Shown piece after piece: positions 10,967-22,340 of a stretch of DNA of 64,000 bases (position 1 is the first letter of the stretch; the number at the start of each line of letters is the position of its first letter). Source of the stretch: Coprinopsis marcescibilis (taxonomy: Eukaryota; Basidiomycota; Agaricomycetes; Agaricales; Psathyrellaceae); NCBI GenBank assembly GCA_004369085.1, contig ML210162.1:62001-126000 (forward strand), written 5' to 3'. The position numbers and the translations under genes are program-made. The notes below the pieces were generated by a model. The model was given only the letters and a program-made list of their open reading frames with translations, ran no database searches and was not told the DNA's origin.

Positions 10967-11609
10967 CTAACTTGAGCATGGGGGTGGACTTCGTGCTGTT
11001 GGCCTGACGTTTGCGACGAAGGTCCGGGACAGGTCTGGGGCATCCTGCGATTCCATAGAATTTTCGGTGGACCGTGAGTGGCGCGGCATTGATAACAATG
11101 AGATATCTTGAACGGCGAGTTGGACGCCGTCTTCTGAGTATCCAGAGTCGCGATTTTGTTCGAACTTGAAGTTGTGTCTCAAAGATGTTGGTGAGCCCTG
11201 CGGGGTCATGGACCCAATTGTTTTGATATCTCCCGCTGCGAACGGGTCCGTTAATGGGTCGACAAAGACTGAATATGCGGGTCAATACTGGGCGAATGGA
11301 AATCCTTTGAGCAACCTGCATACCTGATTCCTCTTGCTCATGCGCAGGGTACGTACTCCCCCTGCGAGAACGCCGCCTCCACAGCACAACGACGATTAGC
11401 AGGGTTACGAATCCAAGTACGCCCCCGATGACTGCACCAACGATTACCCTCGTCTGGGACCCGGTATGAACCACTGTGATGGGAGAGGTAGTGTCTGGTT
11501 CCATTGTGCCTTTCTTGGACACGTCGAGCTGGTGCTTCGTTCCTGTGATGACCTGGCCTGTCCTAGTTTCGTGTGCGACGAGCAGAGCAAGAGGGTGACG
11601 ACTGGTGGG
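10967..11609 (-). CDS. Single-pass membrane protein, C-terminal part (start not found)
   Basis: A fungal-type I membrane protein of unknown function. The readable part begins after a possible acceptor (CTAG at 11610-11613): a short extracellular stretch (HETRTGQVITG), then a membrane segment around 11400-11440 (VIVGAVIGGVLGFVTLLIVVVLW), then basic RRRSRRGS. A 55-bp intron at 11269-11323 joins VFVDPLTDPFAAGD and a Ser- and Arg-rich cytoplasmic tail ending SPPPCSS. An alternative unspliced reading continues to 10647 but gives a less plausible tail. The usual signal peptide and extracellular domain of such proteins were not found upstream, so the gene may be truncated or its 5' exons undetected. 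It converges on the hexosaminidase gene. Confidence 0.5.
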
Positions 11610-12437
11610 CTAGCCGGGAGCACTGGTGGCTCAAAGGTGGAGCAGGTCCTAGGGAACTCTGCGGCGACAAGAGTCCTTTTTGACTGACGCTAGATAGGCT
11701 TTTACTACCTGACCTTCAATTCATTGATACGGACCTGGAGCAGAACCAAATCTTCTTTTCTTTTCGCTCTGCCGAGAACTCGTGTCGAGAAGGACTTGGC
11801 TTCATTCCTCTCCGTCCTCTGCCATATGGCTTTTGCCCCAAGTCGACAGCTGCTAGTGCCGAACACGATTAGAATGTGCGGCTTAGAGATGTCCCACTTC
11901 CGACGTCGCAACTCCCTTGAACGAACCCCGTTTTTCTGTCTGCTTTTCTCTCCGTTCCAGCCGCTTTGGCGGTTCCCAATATCTTACCCTAGATCGCCAA
12001 GGAATCGCCAATTATCGTGGAATGACCTAAACTCGAGACTTCTGCCCTTTCATATCCCACTCTAGTCCTTCTTTGGAGGTTAAACTACATCTTCTTCGAG
12101 CCTGTTATGTCCAATCCATTACACTTCCATAGCCTCGCGGAATTTGGGGTGTGGATGGGAACAACAGAGCGGGGATGAGCGGGCTTGGCGTGTGCTCGGC
12201 GACCTTGCAAATTAAATCTGCTTATCCGCTATAGCGTCGTCCGCGCTGACTGGCGTCAAGTTTATACCAGACTCCCGCTTCGAAGCCTTCTTGCATTGAA
12301 GTATAGCTTAGATCGAGCATTCAAAACCAAAGATTTGCATTTTCCTGCGAATGTAAAGCTCTTCAGCAGCTACAGGGTTATTAGGAGGAATTCATCTTGT
12401 AAACATTCTACTAGTACTCCGGACGACATCATTCCAT
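11610..12437. other. Intergenic, no gene recognised
   Basis: Short overlapping frames only. Missing 5' exons of the membrane protein at 10967-11609 would have to lie here on the minus strand, but no signal peptide or domain could be joined convincingly. Confidence 0.3.
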
Positions 12438-13770
12438 TTAAATGGATCTTTTGCGAAGCTTTGCCTGCGCCTCCCATTTTGTGATGTGCGATGTCACCAC
12501 ATCCACCCAATCCTGACAGTATCCCGGTTCGTTCCCAAGTAGCGAGATCTGTGACCGCTTGGCAGTTTGGTAGAGCTTGGGCAAGAAGCGGTTGGCGGGC
12601 TCAGGGCTGAGATTCGCTGTGGGGACCCAGAGGTCAGGACCGCAGCGGGTGATGAGATACCCAATCGCAACGACGTGCTCCTGTGTTGAGCTGATCGCAA
12701 CAAGCCTGTTAAGACATGGCACGACATGACTCGTCGTGACTAGCCCATGTGCATACAAATCAGCGATAAACCTCGCAACAGAGATCGCGCCCAAGACGTG
12801 AGGCGTTGATTGCTCCGCAGTCTGATTAAATACCGCCTTCAAACATAGTCAGACAACAAGCAAGTGAGGTCGGTCGTCAGATAGTACTTACGGGGTCAAA
12901 GGAACTATCAAAAGCCTTCACTGCATACTGTCGAAGATACCAGAGGAATGTCTGGCCGACCATGTGCTCAAACCTTTGAGAAATCACCTCCAACAGACAG
13001 CTTGCGAAATATGCCCCAGCATCTGAGATATCCTCCGGATTGGAGTAGGCGTTCCAGCAAAATTGGGAAGCCAGGGCGGCGAAATCTTCGTTGGACCATA
13101 GCTCCAAGGATGAGATGATGGCTTCAGCTTGGATTTGGCAACCATTGAGGTCCGCACATCCGAGGCCTTCGACAAAGAACGGGTACCACACGAAGGGCAT
13201 GTCTACAACGGGGGCAATAAACTCGGGTCCCGGGGTTTGCGGCTGACTTGGTTGCAAGAGGCCGGGCGGGGGAGGGGGATTACCAAAGTCGACCTGATTG
13301 TAGTTTGGCCGGACATCCTGAGAATGTTGAGGCTCTGTTGTGTTGGAGAAGAGGAGAGGAGTGGAGAAACGAGGGACGAAGGGTTGTGCTTTGGGGTTAA
13401 GCTCTGCCTCGAGCTCTAGGGGAAGAAATCCTGGGCTCGAGTGCCCCATTGTGCGATCCGGCAGCGCAACGAACTTGATGTTCGGACTCTCAGAGTCGCC
13501 TTCGACGGCCATATTCCCCAGGGTGATGTTCTGGACGCTGAAGAAGCGCCGTTTGACGTCGCAAGTGTCTAGGGAGCTATTGGACGATAAGGACGAGGAC
13601 GAGGAAGAGAATATTGATTCAGTTTCGGTTGAGGATGTTGAAGAGGTGGAAGATGCTGTTGAAAGTCGTCGAAGGCGTCTGGAGGTTCGTTCAGGAGAGC
13701 TCATAGGTGAAGGTGAATTCTGATAACGATAAGCGGTTGTTCCTGACGACGATGAAATGGCTGCAGCCAT
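12438..13770 (-). CDS. MIF4G-like helical-repeat protein, Ser-rich N-terminus
   Basis: Two exons (12892-13770 and 12438-12836). The N-terminus is a low-complexity Ser/Thr region, followed by Pro-rich sequence, then a helical domain. After the intron the segment ISVARFIADLYAHGLV, with HVVPCLNRLVA and GYLITRCGPDLW, matches the pattern of the eIF4G middle (MIF4G) domain: RFIGELFKLGML, then CLCKLLTTIGKDL. Proteins with MIF4G folds bind eIF4A or RNA and act in translation, decay or mRNA export, but this is a divergent, fungus-restricted version and its partner is unknown. A related gene lies on the other side of thymidylate synthase (16076-17438). Confidence 0.6.
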
Positions 13771-14360
13771 GTTATAAAGGTCGGGTCGGAATAAGGAATC
13801 CGGACGGGCTTAAGTTGTCGGTAAAGAGGGGCGGGGAAGTTATCGGTCCTCTTTAGGGGTGCATCGCCTGATTTATAGAGAACAGCATATTGGGATGTGA
13901 GATCATCGGCGCTGTCGAGGACTTTGTAATCCACTTTATCCTTGGATACCAGTCTCTACACAATCGACGCACAATAACCTTCCACCTGTTAAAAATTATT
14001 CTGTTGCATCTGCCTTTACGGTACAAGTGCATTTCTATAATGAACGAAACTCTATTGTAAGAGAGAAAGAACAACGCACCGTTGGTTGTGGGCAATTAAT
14101 TGCAAATGCTGTGCCATGAGCATTTTGGGTCAAAATCAAGCTGTGACCAGGCTATGCAAGTTCCTCAGTCGATCCATATCCGTAGAGCAGCGCCTATGAG
14201 GTGAAACTGATTCAAGGATCAATTGCAAACATGTATATGCTGTCAGTCGTCAACTGGCCCTGGCGTGGGTAGATGATGGGAAGAAGAATGAATGAATGCT
14301 TTATGTAAGGATCGCGTCCACCCCTTTCTACGCGACAACTACAATCCCCATTTTGCGACA
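13771..14360. other. Shared divergent promoter region
   Basis: Lies between the minus-strand MIF4G-like gene and plus-strand thymidylate synthase. No coding sequence is supported. Confidence 0.4.
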
Positions 14361-15353
14361 ATGCCCTCAACTACCGCGAATGGCTCGGCAACACCTGAAC
14401 ACGAAGAATACCAGTATACGAAGCTTATCCGACGCGTGCTCGACACGGGAGATGCGCGCCCAGACAGAACAGGAACAGGCACTATCGCACTGTTCGCCCC
14501 ACCATCATTTCGATTCTCCCTCCTTGATTCCACGCTGCCGCTGCTGACCACCAAGAGGACTTTCTTACGCGGAATCGTCGAAGAACTGATTTGGTTTGTT
14601 CACGGGCGCACGGATTCCAAGCTTTTGGCGGAGAAAGGCATCAAGATCTGGGACGGGAATGGCTCGAAGGAATTCCTCGAGTCCCGTGGACTGGGTCATC
14701 GCAGGGAAGGAGATCTAGGACCCGTCTACGGGTTTCAATGGCGACACTTTGGCGCCGAGTATACCGACTGCGATGCTGATTACACTGGCCAAGGTGTAGA
14801 CCAGCTACGCGAGTGTATCAAGAAGATCAAAGAGAACCCAACTGATCGACGAATTATTCTGAGCGCTTGGAACCCCAAAGGTGAGTCCATGGCTCATTCC
14901 TTATGCCACGACATTTCTGAACGCGATTTACGCGTAGATATTCCGCTCATGGCACTACCGCCTTGCCATATGATGTGTCAGTTCTACGTCCAGCTCCCAC
15001 CAGCTGATGATCCCGGACGAAAGCCACGTCTTTCGTGCTTGATGTACCAGAGGTCTGCGGACCTTGGGCTCGGGATCCCATTCAACATCGCATCTTATGC
15101 CTTATTGACACACATGATCGCTCATGTTACCGGGACAGAAGCAAACGAATTGATCATCCAACTTGGAGATGCCCATGTCTACCATGATCATGTTGATGCT
15201 CTCGAAGAGCAATTGAAGAGAGAGCCACGTCCATTTCCGAAAATACGCTGGGCTCGGGACGATATCACTGACATTGAGGACTTTGTATATTCTGATATTG
15301 TTGTAGAGGGTTATAACCCTCATCCTTCTATCGCAATGAAGATGAGTGTCTGA
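14361..15353 (+). CDS. Thymidylate synthase
   Basis: Makes dTMP from dUMP with 5,10-methylene-tetrahydrofolate, the only de novo source of thymidylate. Visible motifs: DRTGTGT near the N-terminus, the folate loop and LLTTKRTFLRGIVEELIWF, GPVYGFQWRHFGAEY, DRRIILSAWNP, the active-site cysteine in MALPPCHMMCQFYV, LMYQRSADLGLGIPFNIASYA, GDAHVYHDH and a C-terminal IAMKMSV. A 57-bp intron at 14881-14937 (GTGAGT...GCGTAG) interrupts WNPK/DIPLMALPPCH. It is divisible by three and contains no stop, so an unspliced reading would wrongly insert 19 residues. The start at 14361 gives a normal cytosolic length. An in-frame ATG at 14292 would add 23 residues. Confidence 0.96.
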   Translation: MPSTTANGSATPEHEEYQYTKLIRRVLDTGDARPDRTGTGTIALFAPPSFRFSLLDSTLPLLTTKRTFLRGIVEELIWFVHGRTDSKLLAEKGIKIWDGNGSKEFLESRGLGHRREGDLGPVYGFQWRHFGAEYTDCDADYTGQGVDQLRECIKKIKENPTDRRIILSAWNPKGESMAHSLCHDISERDLRVDIPLMALPPCHMMCQFYVQLPPADDPGRKPRLSCLMYQRSADLGLGIPFNIASYALLTHMIAHVTGTEANELIIQLGDAHVYHDHVDALEEQLKREPRPFPKIRWARDDITDIEDFVYSDIVVEGYNPHPSIAMKMSV

Positions 15354-16075
15354 TTTAGATATAATTTTGCACTTGCAATTGTAGTACTAGTTGTTCTCCA
15401 TCTATCGCTTAATTATTCTCTGACACATATTCTTGCTGAACTACTTGAATCCGAGTTCCCGTGTAAGTTTCCTCTTGGTTTTCTTCAACTTTTCTTAGGC
15501 GCCGAGCCACTCAAGCCGCTAAACGGAAATCAAATTTTGGTCTCCGAAACGGCCCCTAATTCCGAGAAGGCAACTCGCAAAGTGGCTTTTCCCTTGAACC
15601 ACGACCACGACCACATCTTCTTCTTGAAATTTTCGCCTCAACAGCTGTTCTCGATGCACATCGAGTCAATTCAAGGCAATAAGAACGAAGGGAACTGTTA
15701 TCGCTATCGCCTAGGATCGGCGGTTTTCTAGATTGGGCGATTACCATGATGGGGTTTCGTCGCCTCAAGGGCCAGCCTCGCGACAATCATGAGGCGCCCA
15801 TTGCGTCGAATATACGTTAACTGTGACTCAGTCTTTAGGGCCACAGTGAGCGCAGAAGTCCCTGACTATGGAGTAAAAATTCGTTGTCGCGTTCTGTTTC
15901 GAGTGAGCAGGTACGTCTTGATTAATGCCAATCAAGCGCGGGCGCAATTTATCTTTCAGCTCATTCATGCCAGTCTGCAAACATGTGGCGTTTGTTGCAA
16001 CCTGCCTATAGAGCCCGCAGGACCATAAAATGCGGACTACACGCTTCTTGCAATTTATCCACCAATACTGCAACT
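15354..16075. other. Intergenic: thymidylate synthase 3' end and promoter of next gene
   Basis: No convincing gene. An ATG at 15983, in frame with the downstream gene, would add a basic N-terminus (MWRLLQPAYRARRT...). Confidence 0.35.
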
Positions 16076-17438
16076 ATGGGAAGACCTTTTCCGCTTCATG
16101 AACTCTTTTGGGCGACTACACAACTCCGCAGCAAACAAGATGCTTCACAAGCTATTAATACCCCTTTAACTTCTGTGACTTCGCCACCACGTTTCGCCAA
16201 CTCATCTCCAATGCTTCCTTGCATTCCTGAAGACCCTGCCACCCCCACCATGGATTTTCCTCCAAGCCCCTCTCCGAGCACCTCTTCCTGGTCGGATTTG
16301 GACGGCATCTTCTCAGAAACATCTAGTGTCAATACACCGCCTACCTCTATCACATCTGCATCATCCCACACCTCATCCGAGTCGAAACAGGCGCCAGAAA
16401 GCATAACAAAGGCCTTTCGTTCACGACGTACTCTGTCGCTCAACAGTAGCCCCCATAACGTCTGGTTTTACGCCGAATCTACTCTACCACACGTTCACAG
16501 ATACCATGGCGGCTCGGAGAAGGGGAAGGGAAAGGAGCCTGAGACCGCGTGTCCCGAGCAGCAGCTTTTTCTGGACGGCACAGAGCCTGCCTGGTATTCT
16601 CATTTCAAGGCTGGCTCGTGTTCCAGAAGGCCTGAAGGCCGCAAGATTTTTGCGAGGCATCTAGTAGAGGCCCAAGGACGCATAGCCAACTGGACTGATA
16701 AAGACCTGGAGAAACTGGCTCAGTCGTTTGTGCTGCGTGTGACGGAGGCTATGGACGGCGAATATGACCCCGTGGTCGATTTTGCGCGCCAGGTTAGCCG
16801 GCATTTCGATCCTCTGCCTTGTGCCAGAGCACACGAACGGGAGAACCGCTTCAATATGAGATTAGAGCACGAGCTGGGCAATATCTTTATGCTCTGCTGG
16901 CGAAAGGTCCGTTACATTATTTTTCCGCGTTCGATAGTCGTGGCTCATAAAAATTCAGGGGACACCCTCTTCTATTGATTCGCACGAGGGAGACTTGCAG
17001 TACATCCTGAACTCTCTAAATTTGGGCAAATTCATGGGCGACATGTTTCGACTTGGGATAGTCTCATTCCCTGTGATGTTTATCGCAATGGGGACTCTAT
17101 ACACCAATATTGTCTCAGTTCAGCATATCGCGGCTCTCAGGAACCTTCTCATTCATGCGGAATTCAAGTTCTGGAACGAACTTGGGCCATTCAAGGCGAC
17201 AACCGTTATACAAGCCATTCTCACCAATGTCTTTTCCGCACTGACCACACCGTTGCCTGACTTCTTGGCCCCTCAACCAGAGCGTGAACCTCGGGGATTC
17301 TCACTTTACTCTGAAATCTGCAGATATCTCGTTTCTGTCATGTACAGACAACAAGCCGTCCAGATAGGTTTGCACGGTTCTGGTCCACCCATGTTGGTTC
17401 CGCGGAAGGAACGTCAGAACGCCCTTCCACTTGAATAG
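16076..17438 (+). CDS. MIF4G-like helical-repeat protein, second copy
   Basis: Two exons (16076-16906 and 16959-17438) joined by a 52-bp intron, giving CWRK/GTPSSIDSHEG. A Pro/Ser-rich N-terminal half precedes a helical region. LGKFMGDMFRLGIVS matches the MIF4G pattern and corresponds in position to VARFIADLYAHGLV in the gene at 12438-13770. The two share domain order, intron placement before the MIF4G-like part and a disordered N-terminus, but little sequence. The alternative upstream start at 15983 would give an arginine-rich, hydroxylated N-terminus resembling a mitochondrial presequence; which start is used cannot be settled here. Function is inferred only at family level (RNA or translation-factor binding). 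Confidence 0.6.
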
Positions 17439-17853
17439 ACTTCGTTTTATACCAATTGCCAGATTTTAACGTACATTTCGTTTTTCTTTTCCTCCTTAAT
17501 GTATGTATATAATGTAGATTATTACTCGTATATCAATCTCAGCTCTCAGCCTATAAGCTTATCAGCATGGTTCAGCACCTCCTGACCTCAGACCTGCCTA
17601 CTTTTGAGGCGCGACCGTGAGAGCACGCATGAACCTCTCTTCTTCCTCTCTATTCGAAGCATATGAATGAAGAAGCATATGCCACCAATTTCATAACTCG
17701 ATTCTTCTTTTGATAATTGTCCTTGTTGACTTGCTGAAAATCAGTCACTAGCATTCGCTCTGCGACCACAGAGTGCCCCCTGTTCGGGTGGCATAGCATG
17801 GCCTACTCGCTTCTCGAGCCCCACTTTCGCTAAGGCTGGTCACACTAGCTTCC

Positions 17854-17860
17854 TATATAA
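17854..17860 (+). promoter_or_regulatory. TATA-like box upstream of GH20 copy 2
   Basis: TATATAA lies 38 bp before the ATG of the second hexosaminidase. The distance is short for TATA plus leader but similar to the carboxylesterase genes in this window. Confidence 0.45.
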
Positions 17861-17897
17861 ACGTAAGTGCTCCAAAGTAAAAGCAAGCCACGAAACT

Positions 17898-20121
17898 ATG
17901 CGTTCGTTCTCGGTTTTCCCTGCTTTCCTGCTCTTCTTAGGGCCGTGTGTTGTTGCACTATGGCCTCTACCGACCCAGATTTCGACAGGGACCACTGCTT
18001 TGCGCCTTTCTGCTGACCTGCAAATCAGTCTCGATGGCGTTAGGAATGCCCCTGCTGACCTTCGCGATGCAGTCGCGCGGACTAGAGACTTTCTACGACG
18101 GGACAAGCTGCAACTTCTGGTTCCAGATCGTGGGGCATCGTTGAAATCCAGGATTACCAGCGCACCCTTGCTCAGGTCGTTGAGGGTGACCCTGACGGGT
18201 ACTGAACCCACCCGACCAATTGCCGAAGAAGCTATTGCGGCCATAGAAACTCGCCAAGAAGGATACACGCTGAACGTCCCCGCCGATGGTTCTGCTGCGA
18301 CGTTGACCGCCACCTCGACCCTTGGGCTTTTCCGTGGATTGACCACCTTCAGCCAGCTCTGGTACGATCTGGATGGGGACACGTATACCGTCCAGGCTCC
18401 TTTCGCTATCACCGATGCTCCTAAATATGTGAGCATTTGTGTCTCCAGCAGGAGCCAGGGTGCTGACTAGTATTTTGCAGGTCTACCGAGGATTCATGCT
18501 TGATACTTCCCGGAACTAGTGAGTCGACTGAGTCCCCAACGAGAGGCACACTTTGAATCAGGAACGTTAAAGTTTCCCCGTCGCCGACCTCAAAAGGACA
18601 TTGGATGCTATGAGCTGGGTTAAAGTAAGGCTTTCAGCAGTCGCTGTAGGGTATTGCATCTGACGTTTGATTCACAGATTAACACCCTTCACTGGCACAT
18701 TGTCGATTCGCATTCCTTCCCCCTTGTTGTTCCTGGTTTTGAGCACCTGTCGCGTCTCGGAGCCTACAATGCAGCGTCTGTTTACACCGTCGCAGATGTC
18801 AGGGAGCTCGTGCAGTATGCTGCCGTCGTAGGTTCATCCCCTCCTCCAGAGCCTGCCCTCCGATAACGCTTCTCAGAGAGGTATCGACATCTTAGTCGAA
18901 GTGGACACTCCCGGCCACACCTCCGTCCTCCACAAGGCACACCCGGAACACATCGCGTGCTTTGAAGCTTCTCCGTGGACCCGTTATGCGAATGGTGACG
19001 ATTTGACGCGTCCTTTTGCCTTTGCTCCATATCTGACAAGCCACCTAGAACCACCTGCTGGACAATTGCGTCTCGCCGCTCCCGCTACGATTAACTTCAC
19101 CGCATCGCTTCTGACCTCTGTTGCTGGTCTGTTCCCATCCAAGTTTTTCAGCACAGGTGGCGATGAAATCAACGTCAACTGCTACCAGGATGACCCAGCA
19201 ACCCAAGCAGAATTGCGTATGTCTTCGTATCTAAAGGATACCGTCAGGTTGATAACCTTGGAACCATTTTGGGATTTTCAGAAAAGCAGGGCAAGAACCT
19301 CGAGCAAGCGTTGGACACGTTCACGCAGGTCACACACAAGGCGTTGCAGGACATTGGAAAGACGACTGTCGTCTGGGAAGGTCAGCGGTCCGAGAGCTTC
19401 CCAACTTGATTCCTCTGATGTGGGTACCTTTCAGAGATGGTCCTAAACCACCCCGTAACGCTTTCCAACAATACCGTCGCAATGTGTGTGCGATTCTGTG
19501 CCCATTGTACGACTTTTCAGAGAACTGAAGCATTCAACTAGGGTTTGGATTTCTTCAGCCAATGCACAGGCTGTTGCAAGGCGAGGGCACAGGCTCATCC
19601 ACGCAGCGTCCGATTTCTTCTACCTTGACTGTGGAGGGGGAGGCTGGGTAGGAAACCATGTCACCGGAAACAGCTGGTGTGATCCTTTCAAGACCTGGCA
19701 AAAGGTGCGCTGGCTTCTTATCACATCCGTTTGCATCGCTCAACTCATCACTCAACTCATGGTCGCAACAGGCTTACTCCTTCAATCCCACCGCGAACCT
19801 GAGTCCTACCGAAGCAAGGCTCGTGTTAGGAGGCCAACAGCTTTTGTGGGCAGAGCAATCTGGGCCGTCAAACCTCGACAACATCGTGTGGCCTCGTGCC
19901 GCCGCGTCTGCAGAGGTAAGAAAATTTTGGCGCCGTTCCAAATGATAAGGAAAAACTCATGTTTTACAGGTGTTCTGGTCTGGTCCTGGTGGTGACGGCC
20001 AGGCAGCGCTTTCCCGGTTGCACGACCTTGCATACCGTTTCGTGAAGCGCGGAGTTCGCGCGATCCCTCTGCAGCCTGAATGGTGTGCCCTGCGTCCAGG
20101 CGCGTGCGACCTCAATGCATA
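17898..20121 (+). CDS. Secreted beta-N-acetylhexosaminidase (GH20), copy 2
   Basis: Same reaction class as the gene at 8301: exo-cleavage of terminal N-acetylhexosamine. A signal peptide (MRSFSVFPAFLLFLGPCVVA) is followed by LWPLP, the N-terminal GH20 domain and the barrel motifs YRGFMLDTSRN, NTLHWHIVDSHSFP, VEVDTPGHT, the catalytic Asp-Glu in STGGDEIN, IWISSAN-type sequence, YLDCGGGGWVG, WCDPFKTWQ, GGQQLLWAEQ and WPRAAASAE. It ends CALRPGACDLNA. Compared with copy 1 it keeps an extra segment between the PEHIACFEASPW and PAGQLR motifs. It has many introns of normal size. The two copies face the same way, about 7 kb apart, with four unrelated genes between them, so this is an old or rearranged duplication. 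Confidence 0.93.
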
Positions 20122-20281
20122 ACGGACAGAAAAAGAAACGTGCACCGGAAGCACTGAAAGTGAAACCAGAACCGAGTAGATAAACGAATCTATATTCCTG
20201 AGCAGATGAAATATCTTGAAAGAAATGAGTACTAGGGTATGCAATCTCCACCAACCTTAAGGTAGGAATACAAAAGGGAAG

Positions 20282-22340
20282 TTACAATAAGAGATCGTCA
20301 CCATCGTTGGAAGCAGAGGTCGTGGAGCTGCCTCCGAACGCTGGGAATGCAGCAGGCTTGGGAGGTCCAGTAGCTTGCTGAGTTTGGCCCCAGATGTTTG
20401 CTGCAGCCTTCTCCTTCTGCAGGGCTTGCATTGACTTGGCACCACCAGGGGCAGGAGTGGATGGTTTCGAGGACGTGGATGCCAGAGACATCGACCAGAG
20501 ATCACCAAAGTCGGAAGAAGCGGGCTTAGCTGGCGCGGCAGCAGGACGTGTTGATGTAATTCCTGGGGAGGAGTACGAAGGTTGTGAGGCAACCAATGGA
20601 GCACCTCCGAACGAGGGTTGGGACTGAACGTGACTGATTGGACTGGTATAGTTGGGCGCTTGTACTTGTCCAGAAACGGAAGGAGACGGTCGATGGCCAA
20701 ACCCGCCGAGTGATGAACCGTATCCTGGTGGTGGTTGAGCTTGCATAACAGGTGCAACGACCGGTGTAGAAACCGGACGTTGATTCTGGTTCAAAAGGTC
20801 CATGAGATTGGGCTTCGCAGACGGTGCAGCACTGAAGGCGCCAGGGGCGACTGCGAATGCTGGGGAGGCGATAGTGGCGTTATGAACGGGAGCCGGCTGG
20901 AAGTCGGAGAAGTCGTCATCTAGAACGAGATTTGTGTTTAATGGCAAATAGCCAAGCAGTAGTAATAAACCGAGTTACCATCGAGAGAGACAGCAGGCAG
21001 AGCCTTGTTCGTGCCGGGGGCGACTGGGGCGGCAGCCACGGGCGCGGCGACAGGTTCTCCGAATATGTCCTCCAAATCGTCTAAGAGATTAGGTACAGGT
21101 GCTGCGGGGGCTGGTGGTGGAGCCGCAGCTGCCGATTCCTGGGCCTTCTTAGGAGTATTGCGGGTTGAGGTAGAGGAACGGTTATTGGAGCTGGAACCTG
21201 AACGGATTTCGTCCCCACCGGCATCGTACTCCTCAAACTGACGACGTCCAATTCCACCAATATGATCATTGTAGGACCGCCCCGAATAACTGTTTCCGCC
21301 ACTATATGAACTGCTGCCTCCGCCGCTGGATTGATCTGGAAAGATGTGAATAATCGGCTGTAAGTGAAATCAGAGAAAGCTCACCATTATAACTTCCGCT
21401 GCCGCCTCCGCTATAACCACCTTCACCTCCAAATCCTCCGTATCTTTCGCCGCCACCAGAGCCGAATCCAGTGCCATCGTTACCGACGCCGATGAACTTA
21501 GCTCTGTTAGTTTTGGCTTTTCTGCGTTCGACGCGGATTTTCTCCACGTCCGACAGGAGCTCGACTAGTTCTTTCGCCCGGTTGCGTACTGTGTGCTACA
21601 ATGTCAGTATCCTTTTGGATATAAATATTGATGTCTCTACTGACCGTTAATTCCCTCATCCTTTCCTTTATCATCAATGTAGTGGAAGTTTCGGAGCATT
21701 TTCAAGGTTGAGATGTGCGACCGGGCATCGTCAACAACCCTCTCGGACCCATTCTTGACTAGGTATTCAAGTAGTTGAAGTGCCTGGACTAGTGCGTCAG
21801 GATTATAAAGACGGTACACCTAGAAACTTACCTTATAGATCTGGCGCCATTGTTTAGCTTCCTTCTCCATGAATCGACCATAGATGCAGGGCATGATTTC
21901 ATTAAACTGAGCGCTGAAGGCCATACCCGTAAGACACAGGGACGTATCGATTTTGACGTGCACTTACAAGTTGAAGGTTCTAAAACAAAACAGTTAGTCT
22001 TGAATTCAAAAATCATATTGTGATTGGTCTATACTCGCCCTTGTGCAATTTCGCTCATAAGCGTAGAGCTGGCACCCCTGTTCAATAGATAGGTTATGTA
22101 CTCATCCTCGTCGGGTTGCAGATAACATACCATGGATCATCGTTGGTAGCTTCTCTAACCTTGGCCTCCATTTCGCTGACATTCAGGACTACGTTTTTGG
22201 CCTGTCAAGATTTCCGTCAGCACCCCACGGCCCAGCCATTCTTGAGGATTGCTCCCAATACGAACCTGATTGTACATCGATTTGATATCGTACATCGTCA
22301 GGTTCGACAACGTCGACGAAATATTTTCTAACTTATCCAT
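20282..22340 (-). CDS. ENTH-domain clathrin adaptor, Ent3/epsinR type
   Basis: Membrane adaptor for clathrin-coated carriers at the trans-Golgi and endosomes. The ENTH domain binds phosphoinositides: MYDIKSMYNQ, NVVLNVSEMEAKVREAT, then EIMPCIYGRFMEKEAK, LQLLEYLVKNGSERVVDDAR and MLRNFHYIDDKGKDEGIN. The part after ENTH is Gly/Ser-rich, then Pro/Ala-rich. DDFSDFQ and SDFGDLW resemble acidic Phe/Trp motifs that bind gamma-ear domains of AP-1 and GGA, which favours the Ent3/epsinR branch over plasma-membrane epsins; no ubiquitin-interacting motif was noticed. The start at 22340 (MDKLEN) matches family proteins. An in-frame ATG at 22394 would add 18 residues. Divergent from the serine-rich gene at 22873. 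Confidence 0.9.

Noticed and set aside
10647..11522. 291-codon unspliced minus-strand frame as the whole membrane protein
   Set aside because: A clear GTATGC...TTCAG intron at 11269-11323 joins a Ser-rich tail more typical of such proteins and ending at 10967; the unspliced tail is Arg/Ile-rich and unlikely.
13340..13723. Acidic plus-strand ORF rich in Glu, Asp and Val
   Set aside because: It is the reverse reading of the Ser-rich N-terminus of the MIF4G-like gene.
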